Part shown: positions 1 to 8,338 of the stretch, one piece after another
Position numbering within the stretch: the stretch's first letter is position 1
How the letters are laid out: each line of letters opens with the position of its first letter
Source: SLSG01 sp964477035
Lineage (GTDB): Bacteria > Bacteroidota > Bacteroidia > Bacteroidales > UBA7960
Length of the DNA: 64,000 nt
NCBI GenBank assembly: GCA_964477035.1
Contig: CAYZCW010000001.1
Span: forward strand, 62,001-126,000
Reading direction: 5' to 3'
Notes under the pieces: generated by a model
Database searches by the model: none
What the model saw: only the letters and a program-made list of their open reading frames with translations
Told to the model about the DNA's origin: nothing
Made by a program: the position numbers and the translations under genes

Positions 1-1588
1 TCGTCGGATGGGCCGCCCGGTCCTGGTTCGTTTGACTGCCCGAAGGGGCTGCCTGTGTCCTTTCGGGCACCAGGCGGATCCGTTTTCTGACTACCTCGTG
101 GATGCGTTCCGCCGGGATGCGTTCCTGCTGCATGCTGTCCCTTTCCCGTATGGTGACACTGCCATCCGCCAGGGTGTCCTGGTCGATCGTGATGCAATAC
201 GGGGTCCCGATGGCATCCTGCCTCCGGTAGCGGCGGCCGATGGCATCCTTTTCCTCATACTGGCAGAGGAAATCGTACTTGAGCTGATCGAAGATCTCCC
301 TGGCCTTCTCGGGCAGCCCGTCCTTCCTGACCAGGGGGAGCACCGCCACCTTCACCGGCGCCAGGGCCGGGGGAATGCGCATCACCACCCGTTCGGAGCC
401 GTCGGGCAGGCGCTCCTCCGCATAGGCCTGGCTGACCACCGCAAGGAACATGCGGTCCAGCCCGATGGATGTCTCCACCACATAGGGGACGTAACTTTCG
501 TTGGTTTCCGGATCGAAGTACTGCAGTTTTTTACCGGAGTACTTCTGGTGGGCCGACAGGTCGAAGTCGGTGCGGGAATGGATGCCTTCCAGTTCCTTGA
601 ACCCAAAGGGAAATTCGAACTCGATGTCGGCCGCTGCATTGGCATAGTGGGCCAGCTTCTCATGGTCATGGAACCGGTATTTTCCGGGCGGGATACCCAA
701 TGCCAGGTGCCAGCGCATGCGCTCCTCTTTCCAGTATTCATACCACGCCTTTTCCTGTCCGGGCCGGACAAAGAACTGCATCTCCATCTGCTCAAATTCC
801 CGCATGCGGAAGATGAACTGCCTGGCCACGATTTCGTTGCGGAAGGCCTTGCCAATCTGTGCAATGCCGAATGGCAGCTTCAGCCGCCCCGTCTTCTGTA
901 CGTTCAGGTAGTTGACGAAGATGCCCTGGGCGGTCTCGGGCCGCAGGAACACCTCATTGGCTTCCTCGCTGACCGATCCGAGGCGGGTGCTGAACATCAG
1001 GTTGAACTGCCTCACCTCCGTCCAGTTTCGGGACCCTGATACGGGGCAGGCGATCTCGAGCTCTTCGATCAGGGCCTTGACGTCGCCCAGGCGGTTTTCC
1101 TCCAGGGCCGACACGAAACGTTGGGTGATCGCATCGATCTTCTCCCGGTTGGCCACCACCCGGGGATTGGTCTTTAAAAACAGCTCCCGGTCAAAGGCCT
1201 CCCCGAAACGCCGGGCGGCCTTGTCCGCCTCTTTGTCGATCTTGTCCTGCAGCTTCGCAAGATGGTCCTCGATGAGTACGTCTGCCCGGTAGCGCTTTTT
1301 GGAATCCTTGTTGTCGATCAGGGGGTCGTTGAAGGCGTCCACGTGGCCGGAGGCCTTCCATACGGTGGGGTGCATGAAGATGGCAGAATCCAGTCCGACG
1401 ATATGTTCATGGTATTGCACCATGGACTTCCACCAGTAATCCTTGATATTGTTCTTCAGCTCCACCCCGTTCTGCCCGTAATCATACACGGCACTCAGGC
1501 CATCGTATAACTCGCTGGATGGAAAGATGAACCCATATTCCTTGCAATGGGATATGATCTTCTTGAACAGGTCTTCTCCTTTTATCAT
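1..1588 (-). CDS. glyS: Glycine--tRNA ligase, dimeric (alpha2) type, 3' end cut by window edge
   Basis: Charges tRNA-Gly with glycine in the cytoplasm. The frame is open from the ATG at 1588 to the left edge, giving about 529 residues without a stop. The N-terminal part carries the typical eukaryote/archaea-like single-chain GlyRS sequence: a YDYGQNGVELKNN stretch, then WWKSMVQ, then a SAIFMHPTVWKASGHVDAF segment. It is therefore not the two-subunit GlyQ/GlyS type. The visible C-terminus, rich in Pro, Ser and Gln, extends past the usual end of the anticodon-binding domain and looks like a short tail. The gene starts 10 bp after the lipid kinase gene and is probably co-transcribed with it. Confidence 0.93.
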   Translation of the reverse strand, partial: MIKGEDLFKKIISHCKEYGFIFPSSELYDGLSAVYDYGQNGVELKNNIKDYWWKSMVQYHEHIVGLDSAIFMHPTVWKASGHVDAFNDPLIDNKDSKKRYRADVLIEDHLAKLQDKIDKEADKAARRFGEAFDRELFLKTNPRVVANREKIDAITQRFVSALEENRLGDVKALIEELEIACPVSGSRNWTEVRQFNLMFSTRLGSVSEEANEVFLRPETAQGIFVNYLNVQKTGRLKLPFGIAQIGKAFRNEIVARQFIFRMREFEQMEMQFFVRPGQEKAWYEYWKEERMRWHLALGIPPGKYRFHDHEKLAHYANAAADIEFEFPFGFKELEGIHSRTDFDLSAHQKYSGKKLQYFDPETNESYVPYVVETSIGLDRMFLAVVSQAYAEERLPDGSERVVMRIPPALAPVKVAVLPLVRKDGLPEKAREIFDQLKYDFLCQYEEKDAIGRRYRRQDAIGTPYCITIDQDTLADGSVTIRERDSMQQERIPAERIHEVVRKRIRLVPERTQAAPSGSQTNQDRAAHPT

Positions 1589-1598
1589 GAAAACGGTA

Positions 1599-2537
1599 TC
1601 AGGTATTGACAATGACTTGAATGCTTTTGGGTATGATGCGGAACTCGAAGGGGGACTGGCCCAGGGATTCGCCGTCTGTCTCCAGCAGAACGGGGGGGTC
1701 GGATTCGATGGAAATGGTCTTGCCCACCAGGGTGACCACGCGTTTGTGCTGTCCGATGGTGCCGTTGTAAAGGCGCCTGAGGCTGGCGATCACCGACAGC
1801 TTTTTCATGTCCTTGATCAGGGTCACGTCGAAAAGCCCGTCGTCGGGCCTGGCCCCCGGTGCCTGCCGCATGCCTCCTCCGTTGTACTGTCCGATGCCGA
1901 TGCCTATGCTGAACACCTTCGTGCTGACCTCCTGCCCGTCCACCCTGACGGTGGTCTGGGCGGAGTGGTAGGAGAACAGGGAAGAAACCAGGTTTTTCAG
2001 GTAAACCAGCGGGTTGCTGCGCCCCAGGTCTTTGTCATTGTTGGTTTTCTGGGCGACCAGTCCGTCGAATCCCAGCCCGGCCATGTTGATGAAATACCGG
2101 GTCTTTTCGCAGGTTCCGGCCTGGTACTTGACGATGCCTGCATCCTGCAACAGGGTTTGTCCCTTCCGGATCACCGCAATGGCTTCCCTGTATTCGAGGG
2201 GGACGTTGAAGGTGCGCACCCAGTCGTTGCCCGTCCCCACGCTGATCATACCAAGGGTGATGTCGGTCGTGAACACAGACTTCTGACGGAAGATGCCGTT
2301 GACCACTTCGTTCATGGTGCCGTCCCCCCCCACCACAATGATTTTCCGGAAGCCCCTGGATATATAATCGACGGTCAGCTTCATGGCATGCAGCCGGCGT
2401 TCGGTAAACACCGGCTGGTAGCTGAACCCGTTTGCGCTGAGAAGGTCGGCGATCCTGCCCCAGTCCTTCTCCCCCTTTCGGGTGCCGGCATTGGGGTTGA
2501 CCACGACCAGCCAGCGGTCTTTGTTGTTTTCTTCCAT
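1599..2537 (-). CDS. Diacylglycerol kinase family (YegS/DagK-like) lipid kinase
   Basis: A 312-residue cytoplasmic lipid kinase of the DAGK catalytic-domain superfamily, which phosphorylates diacylglycerol or a related lipid. The N-terminal VVVNPNAG motif (about residues 11-18) and the nucleotide-binding GGDGTMNE motif (about 70-77) are diagnostic, followed by the family's GTGNDW segment. Length is typical. It lies 10 bp upstream of glyS and about 100 bp downstream of asd on the same strand. The actual lipid substrate cannot be read from sequence; sphingosine or undecaprenol derivatives are possible in Bacteroidota. Confidence 0.88.
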   Translation of the reverse strand: MEENNKDRWLVVVNPNAGTRKGEKDWGRIADLLSANGFSYQPVFTERRLHAMKLTVDYISRGFRKIIVVGGDGTMNEVVNGIFRQKSVFTTDITLGMISVGTGNDWVRTFNVPLEYREAIAVIRKGQTLLQDAGIVKYQAGTCEKTRYFINMAGLGFDGLVAQKTNNDKDLGRSNPLVYLKNLVSSLFSYHSAQTTVRVDGQEVSTKVFSIGIGIGQYNGGGMRQAPGARPDDGLFDVTLIKDMKKLSVIASLRRLYNGTIGQHKRVVTLVGKTISIESDPPVLLETDGESLGQSPFEFRIIPKSIQVIVNT

Positions 2538-2639
2538 TCGGTTGAGGTTCTGGTTCTCCTGCGCCGCACTCCGGCCCGGGGCGGTTTTTAAGCAGAGTGC
2601 AAAATTACGAAAAATACATCAACCTGATAAACAAGTAAT

Positions 2640-3629
2640 TTACGCCAGGCCTTTTTCCACCAGCATGGAGGCGATCTGCACGGCGTTGGTGGCAGCGCCC
2701 TTGCGCAGGTTGTCGGAAACAATCCACAGGTCCAGGCCAAACGGCACCGAACGGTCCCTGCGGATGCGGCCCACGAACACATCGTCCTTGTCCCGGGCAT
2801 CAAGGGGCATGGGGTAGATGTTGCCGGCCGGATCATCCGTCAGGGTGACACCGGGAGCATTTTGCAGGAGGTGGCGGACCTCCTCCAGGCTGAAGTCGTT
2901 TTCCAGTTCTATGTTCACGGCTTCGCTGTGGCCACCAAGAACAGGGATGCGTACCACGGTGGAGGTAATCTGCATGGAAAAGGATTCCAGGATTTTTCGG
3001 GTCTCGTGGACCAGTTTCATCTCTTCGGAGGTGTAGCCGTTCGGCAGGAAATCTCCCCCGTGGGGAAAGCAGTTCAGGTCGATCGGGTGTGGGTAGGCCC
3101 GTTCACCCTCTATGCCGGCGCGTTCATTTTCAAGCTGCCTGACGGCCCGGACCCCCGTGCCGGTCACGCTCTGGTAGGTGGCGACCACCAGCCTGCGGAT
3201 GACGTATTTGCGGTGCAAGGGGGCCAGGGCCACCACCATCTGAATGGTGGAACAGTTTGGGTTGGCGATGATGCGGGTTCCTTCGTGCAGGGTGTGGGGG
3301 TTGACTTCCGGAACGACCAGGGGGACTGCCTCATTCATGCGCCAGGCAGAAGAGTTGTCGATGACAAAAGTGCCGTTCGATGCAAATGCCTCCGCCCACT
3401 GCCTGGACACGTCGGCCCCGGCGGAGAACAGGGCAATGTGGGGTTTCGCCTCCAGGGCATCCTGTACGCTGATTGCAGGGAATTCCCGGCCCCTGAATAC
3501 AATCCGTTTCCCCACGGACCGCTCCGAGGCAGCCGGAATAAACCGGCCAACGGGCAACCCTTGTTCCTCCAGTACCCTGACCATCATTTGGCCCACCAGC
3601 CCGGTGGCCCCTATTAAAGCGATATCCAT
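2640..3629 (-). CDS. asd: Aspartate-semialdehyde dehydrogenase
   Basis: Reduces aspartyl phosphate to aspartate semialdehyde with NADPH, the branch point to Lys/diaminopimelate, Thr and Met. The 329-residue protein opens with a Rossmann GATGLVGQ loop (residues 7-14), and the catalytic cysteine is Cys126 in NPNCSTIQ. The substrate-binding region GGHSEAVNI follows in the C-terminal half. Length matches bacterial Asd. It is the first gene of a run with the lipid kinase and glyS. The ATG at 3629 is preceded by a long GC-rich upstream region that may be a separate RNA. Confidence 0.96.
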   Translation of the reverse strand: MDIALIGATGLVGQMMVRVLEEQGLPVGRFIPAASERSVGKRIVFRGREFPAISVQDALEAKPHIALFSAGADVSRQWAEAFASNGTFVIDNSSAWRMNEAVPLVVPEVNPHTLHEGTRIIANPNCSTIQMVVALAPLHRKYVIRRLVVATYQSVTGTGVRAVRQLENERAGIEGERAYPHPIDLNCFPHGGDFLPNGYTSEEMKLVHETRKILESFSMQITSTVVRIPVLGGHSEAVNIELENDFSLEEVRHLLQNAPGVTLTDDPAGNIYPMPLDARDKDDVFVGRIRRDRSVPFGLDLWIVSDNLRKGAATNAVQIASMLVEKGLA

Positions 3630-3660
3630 ATGCCTTCTGGTTTAATGTGGGTGCCTGCCT

Positions 3661-3803
3661 GCGCCCGGTGGTTTTTGCCATGGAATGGCCCTGTCACCTG
3701 GCCACCTGCCGGGTCGTACCTCTGGGGCCGTTCAGCCTGCTGCATTCCGCCGGACCGGTCCCCCTGGCGCGGGAAAGCCGCGGGAGTCCCCGGTGCGGGC
3801 ATG
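3661..3803 (-). ncRNA. Candidate structured RNA (possibly SRP/4.5S-like) or long asd 5' UTR
   Basis: The 180 bp between the promoter-like TACTTTTG (3816-3809) and asd are very GC-rich and strongly self-complementary. Read on the minus strand they contain a hairpin CGCGG-CTTTC-CCGCG, the palindrome GGACCGGTCC, and GGTCCGGCGGAATGCAGC. The last resembles the bacterial SRP RNA apical domain (GGTCCGGAAGGAAGCAGC in E. coli 4.5S) but has a shorter loop and one extra base. A GCCCG near the 5' end can pair with CGGGC about 130 nt later. The SRP reading is inference; boundaries are approximate. Confidence 0.3.
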
Positions 3804-3808
3804 TCATA

Positions 3809-3816
3809 CAAAAGTA
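3809..3816 (-). promoter_or_regulatory. Bacteroidota -7 element TACTTTTG upstream of asd / candidate RNA
   Basis: TACTTTTG on the minus strand is an exact match to the TAnnTTTG -7 box. A TTTG lies 16 bp upstream (3836-3833), closer than the usual spacing. Transcription would begin near 3802, about 170 nt before the asd start. Confidence 0.5.
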
Positions 3817-3846
3817 GTATATTTAACCGCTTCAAACCGTACTGCG

Positions 3847-6456
3847 ATGCAAAAAAGGATATTTCTGCTGCTCGGGCTGTTGCTTCCCCTGGCGGTCCTG
3901 GCCCAGTTTTCTGATGACTTCAGTGATGGAGACTTCACCCAAAATCCCCAATGGGTGGGTGATGCGCACAAGTTTTCCGTGGAGGAGAACATCCTCCGGC
4001 TGGTGGACAATGCCGCAGGCCAGGCGGCCCTTGCCACCCGGAGCCAGCTCATGGACAACACCCGGTGGGAGTTTTGGGTTCGCCTCGCCTTCACCCCCTC
4101 CAGCAATAACCATCCAAAGATCTACCTGGTAAGCGATTCGGGCGACCTGCATGGTGGCCTCAACGGGTACTTCCTGCAGATTGGCAAAGACGGGGGAGAC
4201 AACAAACGATTGTTCTTTTACCGCCAGGATGGAGAGCAGGTTACGGAGCTGTTGGCGGGGAGCATGAACCTGGCCGCCACCACGAACAATATCCTGCGCA
4301 TCCGGGTTTTGAGGGATGCGGACGGGAACTGGGAATTCTGGGCCGACCCCCTGGGGGGGGAATTGTTCCTGCCCCAGGGCACGGTGACAGACCGGGTCCA
4401 CACCGCGACTTCCTGGTTCGGCATATCCTGCCGCTACACGGTCAGCAATTCGAACCGTTTTTACTTCGATGATTTCTTTGCAGGGGCCTGGGAGGCGGAC
4501 GATGCGCCCCCGGTGGTGGAAGAGGTCCAGGTCGTGTCGGCCTCATCCATCAGGCTGTTTTTTGACGAGGTCATTGAGGCTGCTTCGTCTGAAAGCACGG
4601 CCAACTATATGGTGGACGGGGGCGTTGGTTCCCCGGTCATCGCAAGCCGGGACCCGGTCACACCCAATGTGGTCACCCTCTTGTTTGCCGAACCCTTCGA
4701 TGCCAACCGGGAGTACGTCCTGCGCATCAGCCAGGTCAGCGACCTGAGGGGCAATGTGATGGATCCTTTCGAGGTGGTCTTTGTCTATTTTGTACCGCAG
4801 GCCTTCGATGTGGTTTTCAATGAACTGATGGCTGATCCGACGCCTGAAGTGGGCCTCCCTCCCCATGAATACATCGAACTGTATAACACGACCCCGTTTC
4901 ATGTCAACCTGGAAGGCTGGGTGCTGCAGCACGGCACGACCCAGCGGCAGCTGCCGTTTGCACCGCTTCCTGCGGGGGGGTACCTGCTGCTGGTGACCGA
5001 AGCGGCTTATCCGCACCTGAGGGATTTTGGCCATGCAGTGGCCGTGCCCGGGCTGTCGCAGACCGCACTGACCAATGCGGGGACCGACCTGGTGCTTTTC
5101 GATCCGGACCTGAATGTGGTGTCGTTTGTGTCTTACCGGGACACCTGGTACCGGGATCCAGCCAGAAGCAACGGAGGGTGGTCGCTGGAAAAGATCGACC
5201 CGCTGAATTTTTGCCAGGGGGCCGAAAACTGGAGGGCATCGACCGATCCGAGGGGCGGGACCCCCGGCGAGCCCAATGCCGTGCTGGGGGAGAACCCTGA
5301 TGGCACAAGGCCCGCGCTGCTGATGGCGGGCATGGTGAATGACCGCACCGTATTGCTGACGTTCTCCGAGACGATGGACCGTGAATCGCTGGCGAACACC
5401 GGCCATTATACGGTGGACCAGGGGGTGGGTCAGCCCGTCTCGGCCGAACCCCTGCTCCCTGACTTCTCCCGGGTCCTCCTGCGTTTTGCACAGCCGGTTC
5501 AGCCGGGGATGGTGTACCAGCTTAGCCTGGACGCCTCCATAGCCGACTGCGCGGGCAACCTGATCGATAAGAGGACCACCAGGATCGCCTTGCCCGAACA
5601 GCCCGGGCCGTTCGACCTGGTCATCAATGAAGTGCTTTTCAACCCGCCCGATGGGGGATCCAGGTATATTGAAGTCTACAACCGCTCCAGTAAGGTGGTC
5701 GATCTGAAGGACTGCCTGCTTGCCTCCATGGATACCCTTGAGGGGATCCTGACCACCATCCAGCCCATCCTGGAGGAGTCCTTTCTGTTCTTTCCCGGGG
5801 ATTATGCCGTGCTGACGCAAAGTCCCGAGCAGGTCAGCAGCACCTACATGACCCCCAACCCCGGAGCATTCATCCGGATGGGAGGCATGCCGCGGATGAC
5901 CAATGCCAACGGCATCCTGGTCCTGGTCACCAAAAGCCTGGAGGTCATCGACCGTTTTGTTTACGAGGAAGACATGCACATCGCCCTGCTGACCACCTAC
6001 AAGGGGGTGGCCCTGGAACGGGTGAATCCCAACCTGCCGACCCAGGACCGTTCCAACTGGCATTCCGCTGCGCAATCGGCCGGTTTCGGAACGCCAGGCT
6101 ACCTCAATTCCCAGTATTCGGCGGATATTGCCGCGGGAAACGGGGAAGTGGTGGTCGAACCGGAGCTCTTTTCACCCGACGGGGATGGTCAGGATGACCT
6201 GCTGCAGATCGCCTATGCTTTCGACGCCCCCGGCTTTGTGGCCAACGTGACGGTATTCGACAGCCGGGGCAGGCGCATCCGCCGGCTGCGCGCCGGGGAA
6301 CTGCTGGCCACCTCGGGGGTGATTGCCTGGGACGGGGTGGGGGATGACGGCCTCAAAGCCCCCGTCGGGATCTACCTCATCCATGTGGAGGTGTTCGACC
6401 TGAACGGCAATGTGCGGCATTTTCGCCGGTCGGCTGTGCTGGCCGGGCGGCTCTAG
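3847..6456 (+). CDS. Large secreted lamin-tail-domain protein with C-terminal FlgD-like Ig domain
   Basis: An exported, probably surface or extracellular protein of 869 residues. The ATG at 3847 is chosen because it starts a clean signal peptide (MQKRIFLLLGLLLPLAVLAQ); the upstream in-frame ORF is non-coding-like. The order is: N-terminal jelly-roll/LamG-like region; a Big_5-type Ig domain (DDAPPVVEEVQVV); a lamin-tail domain (VVFNELMADPTPE); a second Ig domain; a second lamin-tail domain (LVINEVLFNPPDGG). It ends with a FELFSPDGDG-like segment and FlgD-type Ig fold common in T9SS cargo. Role unknown. It converges on comF and the two stops share CTAG at 6453-6456. Confidence 0.82.
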   Translation: MQKRIFLLLGLLLPLAVLAQFSDDFSDGDFTQNPQWVGDAHKFSVEENILRLVDNAAGQAALATRSQLMDNTRWEFWVRLAFTPSSNNHPKIYLVSDSGDLHGGLNGYFLQIGKDGGDNKRLFFYRQDGEQVTELLAGSMNLAATTNNILRIRVLRDADGNWEFWADPLGGELFLPQGTVTDRVHTATSWFGISCRYTVSNSNRFYFDDFFAGAWEADDAPPVVEEVQVVSASSIRLFFDEVIEAASSESTANYMVDGGVGSPVIASRDPVTPNVVTLLFAEPFDANREYVLRISQVSDLRGNVMDPFEVVFVYFVPQAFDVVFNELMADPTPEVGLPPHEYIELYNTTPFHVNLEGWVLQHGTTQRQLPFAPLPAGGYLLLVTEAAYPHLRDFGHAVAVPGLSQTALTNAGTDLVLFDPDLNVVSFVSYRDTWYRDPARSNGGWSLEKIDPLNFCQGAENWRASTDPRGGTPGEPNAVLGENPDGTRPALLMAGMVNDRTVLLTFSETMDRESLANTGHYTVDQGVGQPVSAEPLLPDFSRVLLRFAQPVQPGMVYQLSLDASIADCAGNLIDKRTTRIALPEQPGPFDLVINEVLFNPPDGGSRYIEVYNRSSKVVDLKDCLLASMDTLEGILTTIQPILEESFLFFPGDYAVLTQSPEQVSSTYMTPNPGAFIRMGGMPRMTNANGILVLVTKSLEVIDRFVYEEDMHIALLTTYKGVALERVNPNLPTQDRSNWHSAAQSAGFGTPGYLNSQYSADIAAGNGEVVVEPELFSPDGDGQDDLLQIAYAFDAPGFVANVTVFDSRGRRIRRLRAGELLATSGVIAWDGVGDDGLKAPVGIYLIHVEVFDLNGNVRHFRRSAVLAGRL

Positions 6457-7142
6457 GCGGTGAAACCGATGGTCGCGATCCAGACCCTGCTTCCCTTTCC
6501 CTGAAGGATGGCCTGGGCGCAGGCCTCCAGGGTGGATCCTGTGGTCAGCACATCATCCACCAGCAGGACGTTTTGGCCTTTGAATCCGGGGGAAGGCCGG
6601 AACACCCCGGAAACGTTTTTCCACCGGTGAAAACGCCCTTTCCTGGTTTGGGTCTGGGTTCGCTGCACCCGATGCAGGGCGTCACTTTTAAGGGGAATGT
6701 CCAGGATTTGGGAAATGCCGAGCCCGAAGGCCTCGCTTTGGTTGAAGCCACGCTTTTTGAGCCTGTCCGGATGCAGTGGGACCGGCACCACCATCCCGAT
6801 GTCCGTGAAATGGGGCGAGCGAAGCAGCTCCCTTCCCATGAGCCGGCCCAGGTAGACGCCCAGGGCATACTGCCCCCGGTATTTGATCTGTGCGACAAGC
6901 TGCTGGACCATTCCGCCCTTCTGATAATAGAACAGGGCGGTGGCTGCTTCCACGGGAATTCGCCCCCAGAATACCTGGCTGAGGGGGTTCTCCCGGAGCA
7001 TGTGAAACCCGGTGCGGGGCAGGCGGAGTTGGCAGCCGCTGCATATGTATGATTCCCCTCGCACAAGAACCTTGCTGCACGAAAGGCACAGCGGGGGAAA
7101 AAACAGGGAGAAAAAATCTTTGCCCAGGTGTTTCAGGTTCAT
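6453..7142 (-). CDS. comF: ComF family amidophosphoribosyltransferase-like protein
   Basis: A 229-residue ComF/GntX homologue, linked in other bacteria to DNA uptake and recombination. The N-terminus has a four-cysteine zinc-ribbon (CLSCSK...CSGCQ). The C-terminal half is a type I phosphoribosyltransferase fold with the PRPP-binding VLLVDDVLTTGSTLEAC motif. The KKRGFNQSEAF segment is a ComF hallmark. A longer in-frame start at 7316 exists, but the ATG at 7142 gives the normal family length and avoids overlap with the divergent promoter region. With dprA at 39-40 kb it suggests a transformation/recombination set. Confidence 0.9.
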   Translation of the reverse strand: MNLKHLGKDFFSLFFPPLCLSCSKVLVRGESYICSGCQLRLPRTGFHMLRENPLSQVFWGRIPVEAATALFYYQKGGMVQQLVAQIKYRGQYALGVYLGRLMGRELLRSPHFTDIGMVVPVPLHPDRLKKRGFNQSEAFGLGISQILDIPLKSDALHRVQRTQTQTRKGRFHRWKNVSGVFRPSPGFKGQNVLLVDDVLTTGSTLEACAQAILQGKGSRVWIATIGFTA

Positions 7143-7156
7143 GGAAAACCAATAGT

Positions 7157-7183
7157 TTGGGAAGAAAAAATGCATTAAATTTG
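7157..7183 (+). promoter_or_regulatory. Promoter candidate for the coiled-coil gene pair
   Basis: TAAATTTG at 7176-7183 matches TAnnTTTG exactly. A TTTG at 7156-7159 lies 16 bp upstream, slightly short spacing. It faces the coiled-coil genes and lies just inside the divergent comF upstream region. Confidence 0.45.
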
Positions 7184-7327
7184 CCCGAAAGAAGCCGCAA
7201 GCATGGGGTTTCCCCATGGCGGGGCTGACGGCACCCAATGTAATGGAATCTTGCCGGCCCACAAACCCGATCCGGCATGAAACCGGCGAACGGAACCTAC
7301 GTACAACCTTATACACGCAAAAAACCT

Positions 7328-8245
7328 ATGGAAACCAAACAGGCAGGGATAACCGGTTCAGACAACCGGAACGAAAAAATTTACAGGGCAACCATACTTG
7401 CGCTGGTGGCAGTGATCGCCATACTGGCCGTATTTCTGGTCATCAGCCGCATGTCGCTTAAGGAGACCAGGGAACTGAGGGTTTTTGCCGAGGAGATGAA
7501 CCAGGAGCTGCAGCTGGAGCTGGATTCCGTGCTCGCTGAATACAACCTGGTTAAGCTGGAATACGACAGCGTGCTGGTGGAAAAAGACAGCATCATTCAG
7601 GCCAGCGCCCAGGAGATCCAACAACTCATCGCCCGCCAGGCCGACTACAACCGGATCAGAAGACAGCTCAACGGCTTGCGGGAGGTCACCCAGAACTACG
7701 TGAAGGAAATTGACAGCCTCGTGACGGTCAACCAGGTGCTGCGGGCTGAAAACGTTCAGATCCGCGAAGAGATCCGGCAGGTCAGGGCCAGGACCACCGA
7801 GCTGACTCAGGACAAGGAAGTCCTGGAATCCAAAGTGGAACTGGCTTCTGCTTTGCGGGCCTATCAACTTGAAGCGTCGGCCATCAGGATCCGGGGGGCC
7901 GGCAGGGAAGAGGAAACCGACCGTGCCCGTAGGGCAGAGCAGATCAAGGTTTGCTTTACCATTGCCGAGAACCCCATTGCGCCGGCAGGAACCCAGCATG
8001 TATACGTGCGCATTGCTTCCCCCACGGGCGACATTTTGCGGCTGAGCGAGGCAGATACCCACTCCTTCGTGCACCACTCCGACACACTGCAGTTTTCCCT
8101 GAGGGAAGCCATCAATTACCAGAACCAGGAGATCACCAGCTGCCTTTACTGGGAAAGGCTGGCAGAGTTCGAGCCGGGCATCTACCTGGTTTCCCTGTAC
8201 ACCGATGAGGTCTTGCTTGGGGAAACCTCTCTGGCGCTGAGGTAA
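7328..8245 (+). CDS. Membrane-anchored coiled-coil protein, paralogue 1
   Basis: Unrecognised 305-residue protein. It has a short basic N-terminus, one transmembrane helix (about residues 22-42, ATILALVAVIAILAVFLV), and a long heptad-rich coiled coil (about 45-190, Glu/Gln/Leu/Asp-rich). A compact C-terminal beta-rich domain begins KVCFTIAENPIAPAG and ends in a GIYLVSLYTDEVLLGE motif. The architecture predicts a periplasm-facing anchored rod. The gene directly downstream encodes a protein of the same design with a recognisably similar C-terminal domain. The ATG at 7328 is preferred to 7277 because the extra residues are not helix-like. Function unknown. Confidence 0.8.
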   Translation: METKQAGITGSDNRNEKIYRATILALVAVIAILAVFLVISRMSLKETRELRVFAEEMNQELQLELDSVLAEYNLVKLEYDSVLVEKDSIIQASAQEIQQLIARQADYNRIRRQLNGLREVTQNYVKEIDSLVTVNQVLRAENVQIREEIRQVRARTTELTQDKEVLESKVELASALRAYQLEASAIRIRGAGREEETDRARRAEQIKVCFTIAENPIAPAGTQHVYVRIASPTGDILRLSEADTHSFVHHSDTLQFSLREAINYQNQEITSCLYWERLAEFEPGIYLVSLYTDEVLLGETSLALR

Positions 8246-8338
8246 TGAAGTCATGAAGCCGGCATTGCGACTGGCTGCGGCTGGACTGACGGGTTTGTCG
8301 TCCGTCTGTCATAAGACCTGATTCAAATAGGTCCGAAT

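Noticed and set aside
3614..3835. Small minus-strand ORF (MKRLNILLLYD...) in the asd upstream region
   Set aside because: It overlaps the asd start and most of it lies in the highly structured GC-rich stretch; no leader-type codon run is present.
4543..6075. A 510-codon minus-strand frame opposite the lamin-tail protein
   Set aside because: Composition is His/Gln/Arg-rich without domains, and the plus-strand frame has a signal peptide and recognisable domains.
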